A stretch of DNA of 64,000 nucleotides from Streptomyces griseus. GTDB taxonomy: Bacteria; Actinomycetota; Actinomycetes; Streptomycetales; Streptomycetaceae. The stretch lies in the NCBI RefSeq assembly GCF_900460065.1, contig NZ_UAVD01000057.1:98717-162716 (forward strand), in the 5' to 3' direction. Shown piece after piece: positions 49,552-58,100 of this stretch. The position numbers and the translations under genes are program-made. The first letter of the stretch is position 1, and the number at the start of each line of letters is the position of its first letter. The notes below the pieces were generated by a model, which made no database searches, had not been told where the DNA came from, and saw only the letters and a program-made list of their open reading frames with translations.

Positions 49552-50040
49552 TCATACAAGATTTTCGTAGCCGGTGATCGACCAGAGGTCGTCGTCGGCA
49601 CGATGCTGCGGGGTGCGGCGGGAGTTTGCGACGAGGATGACGCGCTTGCGTAGCAACTGGATGCCGGCCCTGCCCGCCATCTGGCGTTTGATCACTTTCA
49701 GGCCCGTGACCCCTGCCCTCCGCCACTCCGGAACTGTGCGGCAGGGCCACGCCGGCGCGCACCGCGTCGAAGTCGTCGAGGAGTCCGTTGGCGTAGCTGA
49801 TCAGTTGGGCGATCCCGACCGCCTTCACTCGCGTGGTCCAGCGGTCGAGCAGGTCGGTGCGCCTCTTGGCGAAGACAGCCGCGAAAGAATGGACGCGGTC
49901 GTAGAGGGTGTCCAGTTCCGGGCAGCGGTCCAAGAGTTGCTTCAGGATAGCGAGCCGGCCCTCGTCCGGACGCTCCGGCCGGGTCATCAGTAGCCGGGAG
50001 ACCTCGAACACGCTCCGGGCCGGTGCGGGCTGGGGAAGAC
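49552..50040 (-). pseudogene. ISL3-family transposase C-terminal remnant
   Basis: Two frames together give the C-terminus of an ISL3 transposase: RSVFEVSRLLMTRPERPDEG, LKQLLDRCPELDTLYDRVHS, FDAVRAGVALPHSSGVAEG, and after a frameshift near 49730 LKVIKRQMAGRAGIQLLRKR ending WSITGYENLV. The 'PxSSGxxEG' and 'IKRQMxGRAG' segments are the family hallmarks. No N-terminal part or complete ends remain. Confidence 0.75.
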
Positions 50041-50084
50041 CCGTATCCAGGGCTTCGCGCTGAGAGGACACGTAGAGGCGGACT

Positions 50085-50465
50085 GTGGCCTCGCTGCTGG
50101 GGAAGCCGCGTGCGGCGTGGGCGGCCGACACGATCCGGCACAACCGCGCCCAGCCGGCTCGGTTCCTCGCGAGCAGAGTGACCCGGTACCGCGCCTCCAC
50201 CACGTGGGCCCCGCCCCAACACAGGGGTACGGCGGCGGGGTGTGGGGCCGGAGAGCGTGTACGGGGCGACGGCGACCTCGACGCCGAAGACCGGCCGGAT
50301 ACCGGTGCGCACAGCGGCGTGCGCGAACCGCACCGTCCCGGCGACGGTGTCCCGGTCGGCCAGCGCGAGAGTGCCGACGCCCCGCTCCGCCGCCCTGCGT
50401 ACGAGATCCGCGGGCAGGGATGCGCCGGAATGTTCGAACGTGAATTCGATTGCGATTCGGGCGGT
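50085..50465 (-). pseudogene. DNA polymerase III alpha (DnaE-type) PHP-domain fragment
   Basis: A frame from 50465 reads FEHSGASLPADLVRRAAERG, VGTLALADRDTVAGTVRFAH and IRPVFGVEVAV, then in another frame YRVTLLARNRAGWARLCRIV and SAAHAARGFP. This is the N-terminal PHP region of DnaE-like polymerases (DnaE2 most likely). It is wedged between IS110 and ISL3 remnants and is certainly non-functional. Confidence 0.7.
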
Positions 50466-50720
50466 GGTAGCGGTGTGGTCGGCGCATGTTGCCGCTGATG
50501 CGACCTGAATCCCGTGGGGCCGGAGCGAGGTCGGCGACCCCGGCAAGCTGCCCCGGGTGCCGAAGTTGTCCATGTCACCGCCGATGCAGGCGATGAACTC
50601 CGCCCCCAGTAACGGGCCCATCCCATGCTGAGGACCACTCCCGCGCGACGGTGTGCTCGGAAACGGAGCGTGATCTTCACGTCGATGTCAGCAATCTCAA
50701 CGCGTCCGGCGCCAGCATCG
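50455..50720 (-). pseudogene. IS110-family transposase fragment
   Basis: Two frames supply the helix-hairpin-helix region of an IS110 transposase: VEIADIDVKITLRFRAHRRA, then after a frameshift MGPLLGAEFIACIGGDMDNF, and RRPHRYHR. The resemblance to the 'MPGMGPLLGAEFxAATGGD' motif of the IS117-like group is clear. Ends are not identifiable. Confidence 0.65.
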
Positions 50721-50826
50721 CCCTGACCAGGGTGTTGAGTGCGGTTGGCCCCTAAGCGTTTCACCTGGCCAGCTGTGCGCTCGGCCGCCGATGTGCTGGG
50801 CTGGGCTGCGTCGTATGGTCGTGTTC

Positions 50827-51354
50827 ATGAACGACGTAGATCTGCGGATGGGCGCTGAGCCGACTGGAGGCGAAGCCTTCGACGCGGCGGAGGTGCGAGT
50901 GGAGCCCCTGGTGATGCCGGAGGATGGCGTAGCGCCCCCGGGTGAAGATTGGCTTCCGTGCCCCTGCTGCGGCCACCGGACGCTCGGCGAGCACGGGGGA
51001 TACGAGATCTGTGTCGTCTGCTTCTGGGAAGACGATCTGGCCCAGATGCGCTGGCCATGGAGCTTTGGGGCCAACGCCGTGTGCCTGGTGGAGGCTCAGC
51101 GCAACTATCAGCGCTTCGGGGCCATGGAGGAACGCTTCCTCAAGCGTGTGCGGCCCCCTGCCCGGGACGAACCCTTGGACCCCGGGTGGCGTCCGATCGA
51201 CCCGTCGCGCGATTCCTTCGAGGATCCGGGCAGCAGCGGTGAGGCGCCGGAGGACCCGAGTGTCCTGTACTGGTGGCGCCCCACCTTCTGGCGGCGTGAC
51301 AAGCACCCGGTGTCACCCTCTTCTCCGCCTGAGGGCCGAGCTGCACGTGCCTGA
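50827..51354 (+). CDS. CPCC family cysteine-rich protein
   Basis: A protein of 175 residues from ATG 50827 (GTG 50821 also in frame). The central domain is LPCPCCGHRTLGEHGGYEIC then VVCFWEDDLAQMRWPWSF, with two CxxC knuckles, and NAVCLVEAQRNYQRFGAMEE, the standard CPCC-domain order. The C-terminus (DPGWRPIDPSRDSFED) is also family-typical. Proteins of this kind are often annotated as immunity-like or hypothetical and occur beside mobile DNA. It is longer than the CPCC protein at 8451-8732 because of an acidic N-terminal extension and a Pro/Ser tail. Confidence 0.82.
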   Translation: MNDVDLRMGAEPTGGEAFDAAEVRVEPLVMPEDGVAPPGEDWLPCPCCGHRTLGEHGGYEICVVCFWEDDLAQMRWPWSFGANAVCLVEAQRNYQRFGAMEERFLKRVRPPARDEPLDPGWRPIDPSRDSFEDPGSSGEAPEDPSVLYWWRPTFWRRDKHPVSPSSPPEGRAARA

Positions 51355-51357
51355 CGG

Positions 51358-51654
51358 GGTGGGTGGGTTGCTCTGGCCCGTCAGGAAGCTCAGCGGCCAA
51401 CCACAGCTGATCGGGCACTGCATCAGCTGGCTGAACTGGCAAAAGTAGGTTGATCACCTGTCGGACAGAGACCGTGGTCCCGGGGTCTGAGCCCGACCGG
51501 CAGCCAGCCGCGCACGCACCCTACGGAGCCGGCAAGAAATCCGGACGCTCACGAGGACCCCGCCGAGCGGACCGCCTCCGCTAGTCCGACGGGTACGTAG
51601 TGCCGTATCAAGCAACGTTCGCTGGTAGGTCGTGTAACTGGGAGGATCTGTGAC
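51358..51654. other. Intergenic, nothing identified
   Basis: About 300 bp. Minus-strand ORFs here are antisense to neighbouring sequence and lack coding character. A site GGGAGG at about 51640 serves the next gene. Confidence 0.4.
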
Positions 51655-51852
51655 ATGAGGACATCGGAGATGACTGTCGGGGCGTGGGTCAGGACGAACT
51701 TCGACGACCCGGAGCTGCCGGAGGGCAGTGTCGGGGAGGTCGTGACCGTTCACGACGACCTGGGCGACGGTGTCGACGTCCGCCTCAGCGATGGGCGCCT
51801 GATCAACATTCTGAGTCATGGCCTGGACCCGGAACCGCAGCCCGGCCGTTGA
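51655..51852 (+). CDS. Small acidic protein, SH3-like
   Basis: A protein of 65 residues from ATG 51655 with GGGAGG about 9 bases upstream. The sequence TVGAWVRTNFDDPELPEGSV, GEVVTVHDDLGDGVDVRLSD alternates short beta strands and turns with 'GxVxxVxDDxxDGVDVRL', reminiscent of small SH3/KOW-like barrels. It has no signal peptide or Cys. The family is unknown to me. Codon use is normal for the genome, which supports it being real. Confidence 0.6.
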   Translation: MRTSEMTVGAWVRTNFDDPELPEGSVGEVVTVHDDLGDGVDVRLSDGRLINILSHGLDPEPQPGR

Positions 51853-52129
51853 CACGACACATCGCGCGGGGGCGGCAAGACAGCGCGGGTGGGCGTGACT
51901 CTGAGCCTCATGGCTGAGCGTGTACGGGTTCGTGAGATTCATGAAAGGGCCCCGCGGAAACGCGGGGGTGAATCCGTGTGGGGGCGAGTTCCGCTGCCCT
52001 GCCTCGAAACAGCACTGGATGGCGCTCCACGAAGCAGCGGGTGACGCCGCTCCTTGACACCCTGCTGCTCAGCGGGAGCGAGCTGCTGGCCCACGAGCAG
52101 CGTCGAATGCGACCGAGGAAGGCGCGGCG

Positions 52130-52774
52130 ATGAAGGAGCGCGGAGAAGCCGGGGACCGCCGTGAGGAGATGGTTCGGCGGCTTGTCGAGGCTGCCGGGAT
52201 AGTGATCGACCGCAACGGGTGCGCTGCCGCGTCGACCCTCGAGATCGTGCGCCAGGCCGGAGCCAGTCGTGGAGCGCTCTACCACCACTTCCAGAGCAAG
52301 CGGCAGCTCGGGGACGCCGTCCTGTACTGTCAGCGACGGTTCTTCGAACAAGTCTCGGAGCAGGCATGGGCCGGCCCGGCCCCGCAGGTCTGGCTCCAGA
52401 CACTGATCGACATCAGCCATCACTACACCGTCGGCATCCTGGATGACCCCGTTCTGCGAGCTGCCGTGCGCCTCAGCATCGAGCCGGGTCCGTACCAGAG
52501 CGCTGAAAGCTCCGCGGTCCCCGAATCTGCCCGCGTCGCTGACGAACTGCAGGACTACGTCCAGCCAGCAGAGGCTGCCAGGACGCTGGTGGGTTGCTAC
52601 AGCGGCATCCAACTACTCGCTCTGGCACTCGCGGAAGGGGATGGGTTGCACGCGCAGGTGACCGCCATGTGGCGAATGTGCATGCCAGGAATCGCCCGCA
52701 AGAACATCCTCACTCGCCTTCGCCTGGGTCCACCGGGTTCCGGGCGGCCATCGCTCCCTGGCGCACGGCCCTAA
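52130..52774 (+). CDS. TetR-family regulator, gamma-butyrolactone-receptor-like
   Basis: A protein of 214 residues. The N-terminal TetR HTH, STLEIVRQAGASRGALYHHF followed by QSKRQLGDAVL, closely follows the ArpA/ScbR type ('RGALYxHFxSK'). The C-terminal domain contains TLVGCYSGIQLLALALAEGD and VTAMWRMCMPGIARKNI, which also fit ArpA-like receptors. These proteins repress antibiotic or differentiation genes until they bind a butyrolactone-type signal. No synthase (AfsA-like) is adjacent, so it could be a pseudo-receptor that responds to another ligand. Its operator and targets are not visible here. Confidence 0.82.
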   Translation: MKERGEAGDRREEMVRRLVEAAGIVIDRNGCAAASTLEIVRQAGASRGALYHHFQSKRQLGDAVLYCQRRFFEQVSEQAWAGPAPQVWLQTLIDISHHYTVGILDDPVLRAAVRLSIEPGPYQSAESSAVPESARVADELQDYVQPAEAARTLVGCYSGIQLLALALAEGDGLHAQVTAMWRMCMPGIARKNILTRLRLGPPGSGRPSLPGARP

Positions 52775-52840
52775 GCTTGAGTTTCAACCTCTGTCTGTTC
52801 CGATGGTGCCGGGCGGGAAGGTGTGGGGCACACTCTGTAG

Positions 52841-53512
52841 GTGTCCTCCACCAAGTCACTTGCGGCTGCCGACGAGATACACGCCTATCTCGTTGAGCAG
52901 TTGAACTCTGCCCTCCGGCGTCCCGGCATGTTCTCGCAGCGTGACGCTGCGCTGCGGATGCTGGTGGATCACCTGCTGTTCCTGGAACGCAAGCCCGAGG
53001 TCTGGGCTGAACAGCAGCGTTCCTGGGCAAGCCGAGGGGCCGGGAGCAGCGCCGGTCTGGTCGGCATGTTCGAGGAGTTGATGCCGGGAGGCTACGACCA
53101 GAACTGCGTCGCCTCGGTCTACGCCGAGTTCGCTCACCGCCGCGGCTGGCTCCGGCCCGATCGGGCTCTGCCGGCTGCCGAGCATCGCGTTCTGCGGGCG
53201 AGGGTGCGCTCGTGGGCGCAGACGGACCGCTCGTGGGCAGGCGTCCTCTCCGAGTTCGGCACCCCGTCCATCCTGTGCGGAGGTACCAGCCCCCTGTACA
53301 GCAAGACGCTGGGCTACCTGGGAGACGACCTCGAGGAGCCCATGGTCTTCTTCCATCTCTGGAATGGCAGCACCACGGCAGCCGAGTCCACGTGGCACGA
53401 GCTCGCCGAACCGGTTCTGCTTGCGGTCCGCTTCTCAGACGCGCCCTTTAGCGAAGCCTTCACCTTCACCCCTGAGGGGCAACGACGGCGCCCCGAGCAG
53501 TTGCGGCCTTGA
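52841..53512 (+). CDS. Hypothetical protein, 223 residues
   Basis: From GTG 52841, 66 bp after the TetR gene. Helical N-terminus (LVEQLNSALRRPGMFSQRDA, MLVDHLLFLERKPEVW), a middle segment DQNCVASVYAEFAHRRGWLR, and a conserved-looking GTPSILCGGTSPLYSKTLGY with an aromatic-rich EEPMVFFHLWNGST. No transmembrane segments or catalytic motif that I recognise. The intact frame, typical codon use and recurrence in Streptomyces (from memory) support it being real. It may be co-transcribed with the regulator. Confidence 0.65.
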   Translation: MSSTKSLAAADEIHAYLVEQLNSALRRPGMFSQRDAALRMLVDHLLFLERKPEVWAEQQRSWASRGAGSSAGLVGMFEELMPGGYDQNCVASVYAEFAHRRGWLRPDRALPAAEHRVLRARVRSWAQTDRSWAGVLSEFGTPSILCGGTSPLYSKTLGYLGDDLEEPMVFFHLWNGSTTAAESTWHELAEPVLLAVRFSDAPFSEAFTFTPEGQRRRPEQLRP

Positions 53513-53826
53513 CCTGTTCCCCTTAGCCGACCCTTCTTCCGGATGGTCGCGCAGCGCGGCTTGGCCACCCGGCCGACGCCGCGTGGGGCTGGGTGGGTGT
53601 GGCCGCCACCACCACGCGGACCGTGTCGGCGACCTGCTCCCCCCCCGCCAGTGGAGCCTCCGTTTCCGGCCGGGACCGCTGAGGGGAGAAGTTCGTCGAA
53701 CCCGCCACGTGAGACACGGTCTTAGACGATCGTCAGGTCGTGAACACGGTTTATTGGACGATAATCGGGGCGTCCTGGCGCGACTATCCGAGGCCGATCA
53801 CGCCGAAGAAATGATTATGCCGCTGC
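53513..53826. other. About 310 bp without a gene
   Basis: GC-rich first half with CCCCCC and GTGTCGGCGACC-type repeats, then an AT-richer part (53720-53790) that may hold the promoter of the next gene. No convincing ORF. Confidence 0.4.
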
Positions 53827-54567
53827 ATGGCGTTAGTCGATCATGTGAGTATGACCGAGCTGGCGATCAGTACCTTGACCTTGCAGCACAGGATCCCGGA
53901 CGACTGGGCGGCGGACCCATGGGCCGAGGTGCGCCCCCTGATCGATGGCGTCGACGTTCTGAAGGCAGTCCACCCGGAAGGGATGGCACTCAGCCGCCGG
54001 CACTGGACAGGTCCTGCCGAGAGTTGGCCACTGGCGGTCACGAAGGAGCCGCGCAGGGTCAAGATCGCCGAGCCGCCCTGCACAGCCGGCTGCTGCGGCG
54101 CTCTGTACGTCACCATGCGCCGCGAGGGAGACCGGGTGATCTGGGACGCCTGGGAAAACACCAGCAACGTCTTCGCCCTGCCTTCGGACTTCTGGTTCGA
54201 CGCCGCCCAGTACGAAGCCGAGCTCGTGCGGGCCGCAGCCGACCGCAGCTGGGAAGAGCCGGTGGACACCATCGCCCGGCTGCTTCATCAGACCCTTGCG
54301 GACAGCGGCTGGTTCGAGCGGTGGGGCTGCGTCCTCACGAATGTCTCGCCACGACGCGAGGAGCCCGACATGCCCAAGGAGCTCACCAGCCCCGAGGGGG
54401 TCGATGTCAGCTTTGATGAGGTTCAGGCATCGGGGGCGCGTGCACGTTCTTACTGGTACGAGTTGCTCACCACCCACGAGCAATCAGTGGAGGAGCAAGC
54501 ACGGCAGCTCGCGGCCCGCATTATGGCAGACGACCCGCGGAAGACTGCTGAGCTCGAAGGACACTGA
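53827..54567 (+). CDS. Hypothetical protein, 246 residues
   Basis: ATG 53827 or 53851. The middle contains EPPCTAGCCGALYVTMRREG, DRVIWDAWENTSN and FRFDAAQY-like ALPSDFWFDAAQYEAELVRA, then SWEEPVDTIARLLHQTL. The same order (a CC-rich 'CTxGCCGALYVT' loop, a W-rich strand and a 'FDAAxYxAE' helix) occurs in widespread Streptomyces hypothetical proteins that I recall, without known function. The four clustered Cys might bind metal. It has an acidic C-terminal tail. It is monocistronic, with 220 bp before the Trypco1 gene. Confidence 0.65.
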   Translation: MALVDHVSMTELAISTLTLQHRIPDDWAADPWAEVRPLIDGVDVLKAVHPEGMALSRRHWTGPAESWPLAVTKEPRRVKIAEPPCTAGCCGALYVTMRREGDRVIWDAWENTSNVFALPSDFWFDAAQYEAELVRAAADRSWEEPVDTIARLLHQTLADSGWFERWGCVLTNVSPRREEPDMPKELTSPEGVDVSFDEVQASGARARSYWYELLTTHEQSVEEQARQLAARIMADDPRKTAELEGH

Positions 54568-54787
54568 AGACCAGTCCTGAGAATAGTTCTTACAAGGGGA
54601 GTTTGGCGAGTTTCTTGCAGCAGGTCAGGCTGTGGCGACGCGAAGGTCGGTGCCGCGGGCCGGTCACGACGGGAGGACCGCTCCCGCGCTGACCGCTGCA
54701 GGTCAGCCATCCCGGGGATGGGGCGAGGCGCACCGGAATATCTGAAACGGGCGGTGTGCAAGCGATGTTGGGTGTGTACTGGGCTGA

Positions 54788-55183
54788 ATGAGGGCAGCCG
54801 TTCGCACCGTTGCCGACGTGTGGGGGAGGGAGCCGAGGGTGGGCGTGGAGCGTATGCCACTGGCGGGTGGCGGGGAGATCCTGTTCGAGGCTGCGCCGGA
54901 ATTGCGGTCTCCGGCGGGCGAGGGACCGGTGAAGGCCGGTCGGGTTGCGGACGCGGTGAGGGACCTCCCGCGGACGGTACAGGATGCGCTGGTGCCGGTT
55001 CGGGAGATGGCTCAGGCGGCAGTTGCCCAATTGCGGGAGGCCGGTCCGGCGGAGGTCGAGGTGGAGTTCGGGGTGACCCTGTCGGCGCAGGCGGGTGCGG
55101 TTATCAGCAAGGGCGAGGCGGTGGCGCATCTGAAGGTACGGGTGCTGTGGCGGGACGGGGCGGGCGCGGGCGACACGTCGTGA
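54788..55183 (+). CDS. Trypco1 (CU044_2847-type) trypsin-co-occurring protein
   Basis: A protein of 131 residues from ATG 54788. Its core has GGGEILFEAAPELRSP at the start and EVEVEFGVTLSAQAGAVISK with GEAVAHLKVRVLWRD at the end, the alternating beta pattern of the Trypco1 domain, which is nearly always encoded beside trypsin-like proteases of STAND/conflict systems. It lies 15 bp before the protease-NTPase gene, so both are one operon. It probably binds or regulates the protease domain; that is established only as an association. Confidence 0.82.
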   Translation: MRAAVRTVADVWGREPRVGVERMPLAGGGEILFEAAPELRSPAGEGPVKAGRVADAVRDLPRTVQDALVPVREMAQAAVAQLREAGPAEVEVEFGVTLSAQAGAVISKGEAVAHLKVRVLWRDGAGAGDTS

Positions 55184-55198
55184 CTGGGGGGCTTGGCG

Positions 55199-58100
55199 AT
55201 GGGGGATGAACTTGGTTCGGCCGCCGGTGAGGTGAGTTCCGGCGGGGGTGGCGTTCGGGGCTTCGGTGACAGGCAGCACTCATGGGCTTCCGCGGTCGTC
55301 CAGGTCCTTGCCGGTACCGGCGACGTGGCCGGGGCGGGATTCCTGGCAGATGAGGGGGTCGTCGTCACTTGTGCGCACGTGGTGCGGGCCGCCGGGTGCG
55401 GCCCGGGCGACGAGGTGGGAGTGCGTTTCCCGCATCTGCCCTCAGCCCCTGTGGTGTCGGGCGTGGTCCTCGCGGAGGCGTGGCGGGCACCGGAGGCGGA
55501 GGACGTCGCGGCTGTCCGGATGGCGAACGTGCCGGTGTCGGCCCGCCCTCTGGCGCTGGGGTCGGCAACGGGAAGCAGGGGACACCCGGTCAGCTCGTTC
55601 GGATTTCCCACCCAGGCACCTGAGTTCGGGCACTTCGGGCACGGAACTGCCGGTGACACGCTGCCCACCGCACGCATGGGCACTCAGCTGCAGTTGACCC
55701 GTGCCAATGATCTGACGACCGGTTTCAGCGGCGGCCCGGTGATCGATGACATGACCGGCCTTGTGATCGGGATGGTGACGGCGATCACCGCTCCGGATCC
55801 GTACAACAGGGGGCAGGGCATCGCCTACGCTACTCCCGCGGAGGTGCTGCGAGAGGCGGTGCCCGGGCTGGCGGAACAGCGGGTCTGTCCCTACCCGGGG
55901 CTGGAGCCGTTCACCGCACAGGACGCTGGGTGGTTCCACGGCAGGGACGCGGCGGTGGACAGTGTCCTGGAGGCGCTGCGTCGGCACCGCTTGGTACTGC
56001 TCCTGGGCCCGTCCGGCGCGGGCAAGTCGTCCCTGGTCCAAGCGGGCGTTCTGCACGCGTTGTCCGAGGGGCGGCTGCCTGGGAGCGACCGGTGGGATCG
56101 TGTGGTGGCCCGGCCGGGCCAGAACCTGGCGGCGGAGCTGGAGCGGGCAGGCCTGCCCGGAGCCGGGGCCGCAGGGATCAGGAGCACGATCGAGGGCCGA
56201 CTCGCGGCGGGACCGGACGGGGAGCGCTTGCTGCTGGTCATCGACCAGTTTGAGGAACTCCTCGCGAGGCCAAGCGCCGACGTCCGCCGGGCCGCCGACG
56301 ACCTGCTCGCCGTGGTGGACGAGTGCCCCACCTCCAGCGTGGTCCTGGTCATGCGCAACGACTTCTTTCCCCGCTTGGCCGAGGTGTGCCCCCTGTTGCT
56401 GGCGGCGGCGACGCCCGGATCGGTGAATGTCCCCGCCCAGCTCACGGCATCCGAGTTGCACGCCATCATTACCCGCCCCGCGGTGGACGCCGGTGCCCGT
56501 TTCGAGGACGGGCTGGCGGAGGGCATCGTCGACGATCTCCGCGCGGCCGACCCGGACGGGGGAACTCCGGCCACCCTGCTGCCGCCTCTCCAGTTGGCAC
56601 TGGCCCAGCTGTGGGAACGCCGCACCGACGGGCGCTTGACACATCGGGCGTACCAGCGCATCGGCAAGGTTTCCGGGAGCCTGACCGATTGGTGCAACAA
56701 CGCGGTCGGCCGGCTGCCTGCCGGGCACCGGCCCGCCGCGCGCCGGATCCTGACTGCGTTGGTCCGCCCCGCCGACGACGTCCGGGGTATCCCGGCCGCC
56801 CGTCAGCAGGTTCCGCTCGCACGGCTTCGGGCCCTGGCTACCGACGTGACGAGCGCCGGCCCTGTCCCTGGCGAGATCTTCGACGAGGTCGTGGCCGCGT
56901 TGAGCCGGGATCGGATCATCATCACCGGCACGGTTCCGCGTCCTGATGGTGAGCCTGGTGCACCGATCGCGGAACTCATTCATGACGCGTTGATCCGGGA
57001 CTGGGGCGACCTGCGCGAATGGGTCACTCGTGACCGCCGGTTTCAAGGGTGGTTGCACCGCGTCACCGAGCAGCGCGACCGCCACACCTGGACGGGCCTC
57101 TCCGCAGACCTGCTCCGCGGCACGGACCTCGCCGAGGGCATGGACTGGTCCGGGCAGCGGTCGCTGCCCACGGAGATCACCGACTACCTGACTGCCAGCG
57201 AGCGCCACCAGCAGGCCGCTGTCCGCCGCACCCGCCGCCTCAACAGCATCCTCGTTGGTCTGCTCGCCCTCGCCCTGATCGCCGCCGGCCTGGCGGTGTG
57301 GCAACGCCAGGAAGCTGTCGCGGCAGAGCATGAGGCCCAGTCCCGGCAGCTTGCCGCCCAGTCCGAGGCACTGATCGACATCGAGCCCGAACTGGCGTCG
57401 CTCTTGGCCGTGCACGCCTACCGCACCTCACCCACCGACGAGGCCCACGCGAGCCTCCTCCAAGCGGCAGACCTGGGGCTCACCTCCCTCCTGACCGGCC
57501 ACTTGGACCAAGTAGACGCGCTCGCGTTCGGTCCGGACGGCCGGACGCTGATCTCGGCAAGTGGCGACAGTGCGGCTCTGACCTGGGACGTCGAGTCGGG
57601 TGAGCAGCGGGGAAAGCCGATGACCGGTCGCACTGGCAGGGCAGTTGGCGGTGCGACCGTGGCCTTGAGTCCGGATGGCCGGACGCTGGCCTTCGACGCC
57701 TCGGGATCGGGCAGCGACGAGTTCGTGGTGCGGTTGAAAGACATGGCGTCGGGAGAGCAGCGCGGGGAACTGCTGACAGGTGAAGACGGTTCGGTGATGT
57801 CGATGGCCTTCAGCTCGGACGGCAAGACACTGGCCACGGGTGATTTCAACGACACCGTCCGGTTGTGGGACGTCGCTTCGGGCAAACCTCTCCGGGCACC
57901 GCTGGGAGGCCACAGCGGTTGGGTGACGTCGCTGACGTTCAGCCCGGACGGCAGGACGCTCGCCTCGTACGGCAGTGACTTTACGGTGCGGCTGTGGGAT
58001 GTCGCTTCGGGAGAGCAGCGGGGTGAACTGCCGGCCGGACGGGTGGGCTCGCTGTCGTTGGCGTTCAGCCCGGATGGCCAGACGCTGGCCGGGGGCAGTA

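Noticed and set aside
55442..57415. 657-residue minus-strand ORF opposite the STAND gene
   Set aside because: Antisense shadow with no domain; the plus frame is continuous with catalytic motifs.
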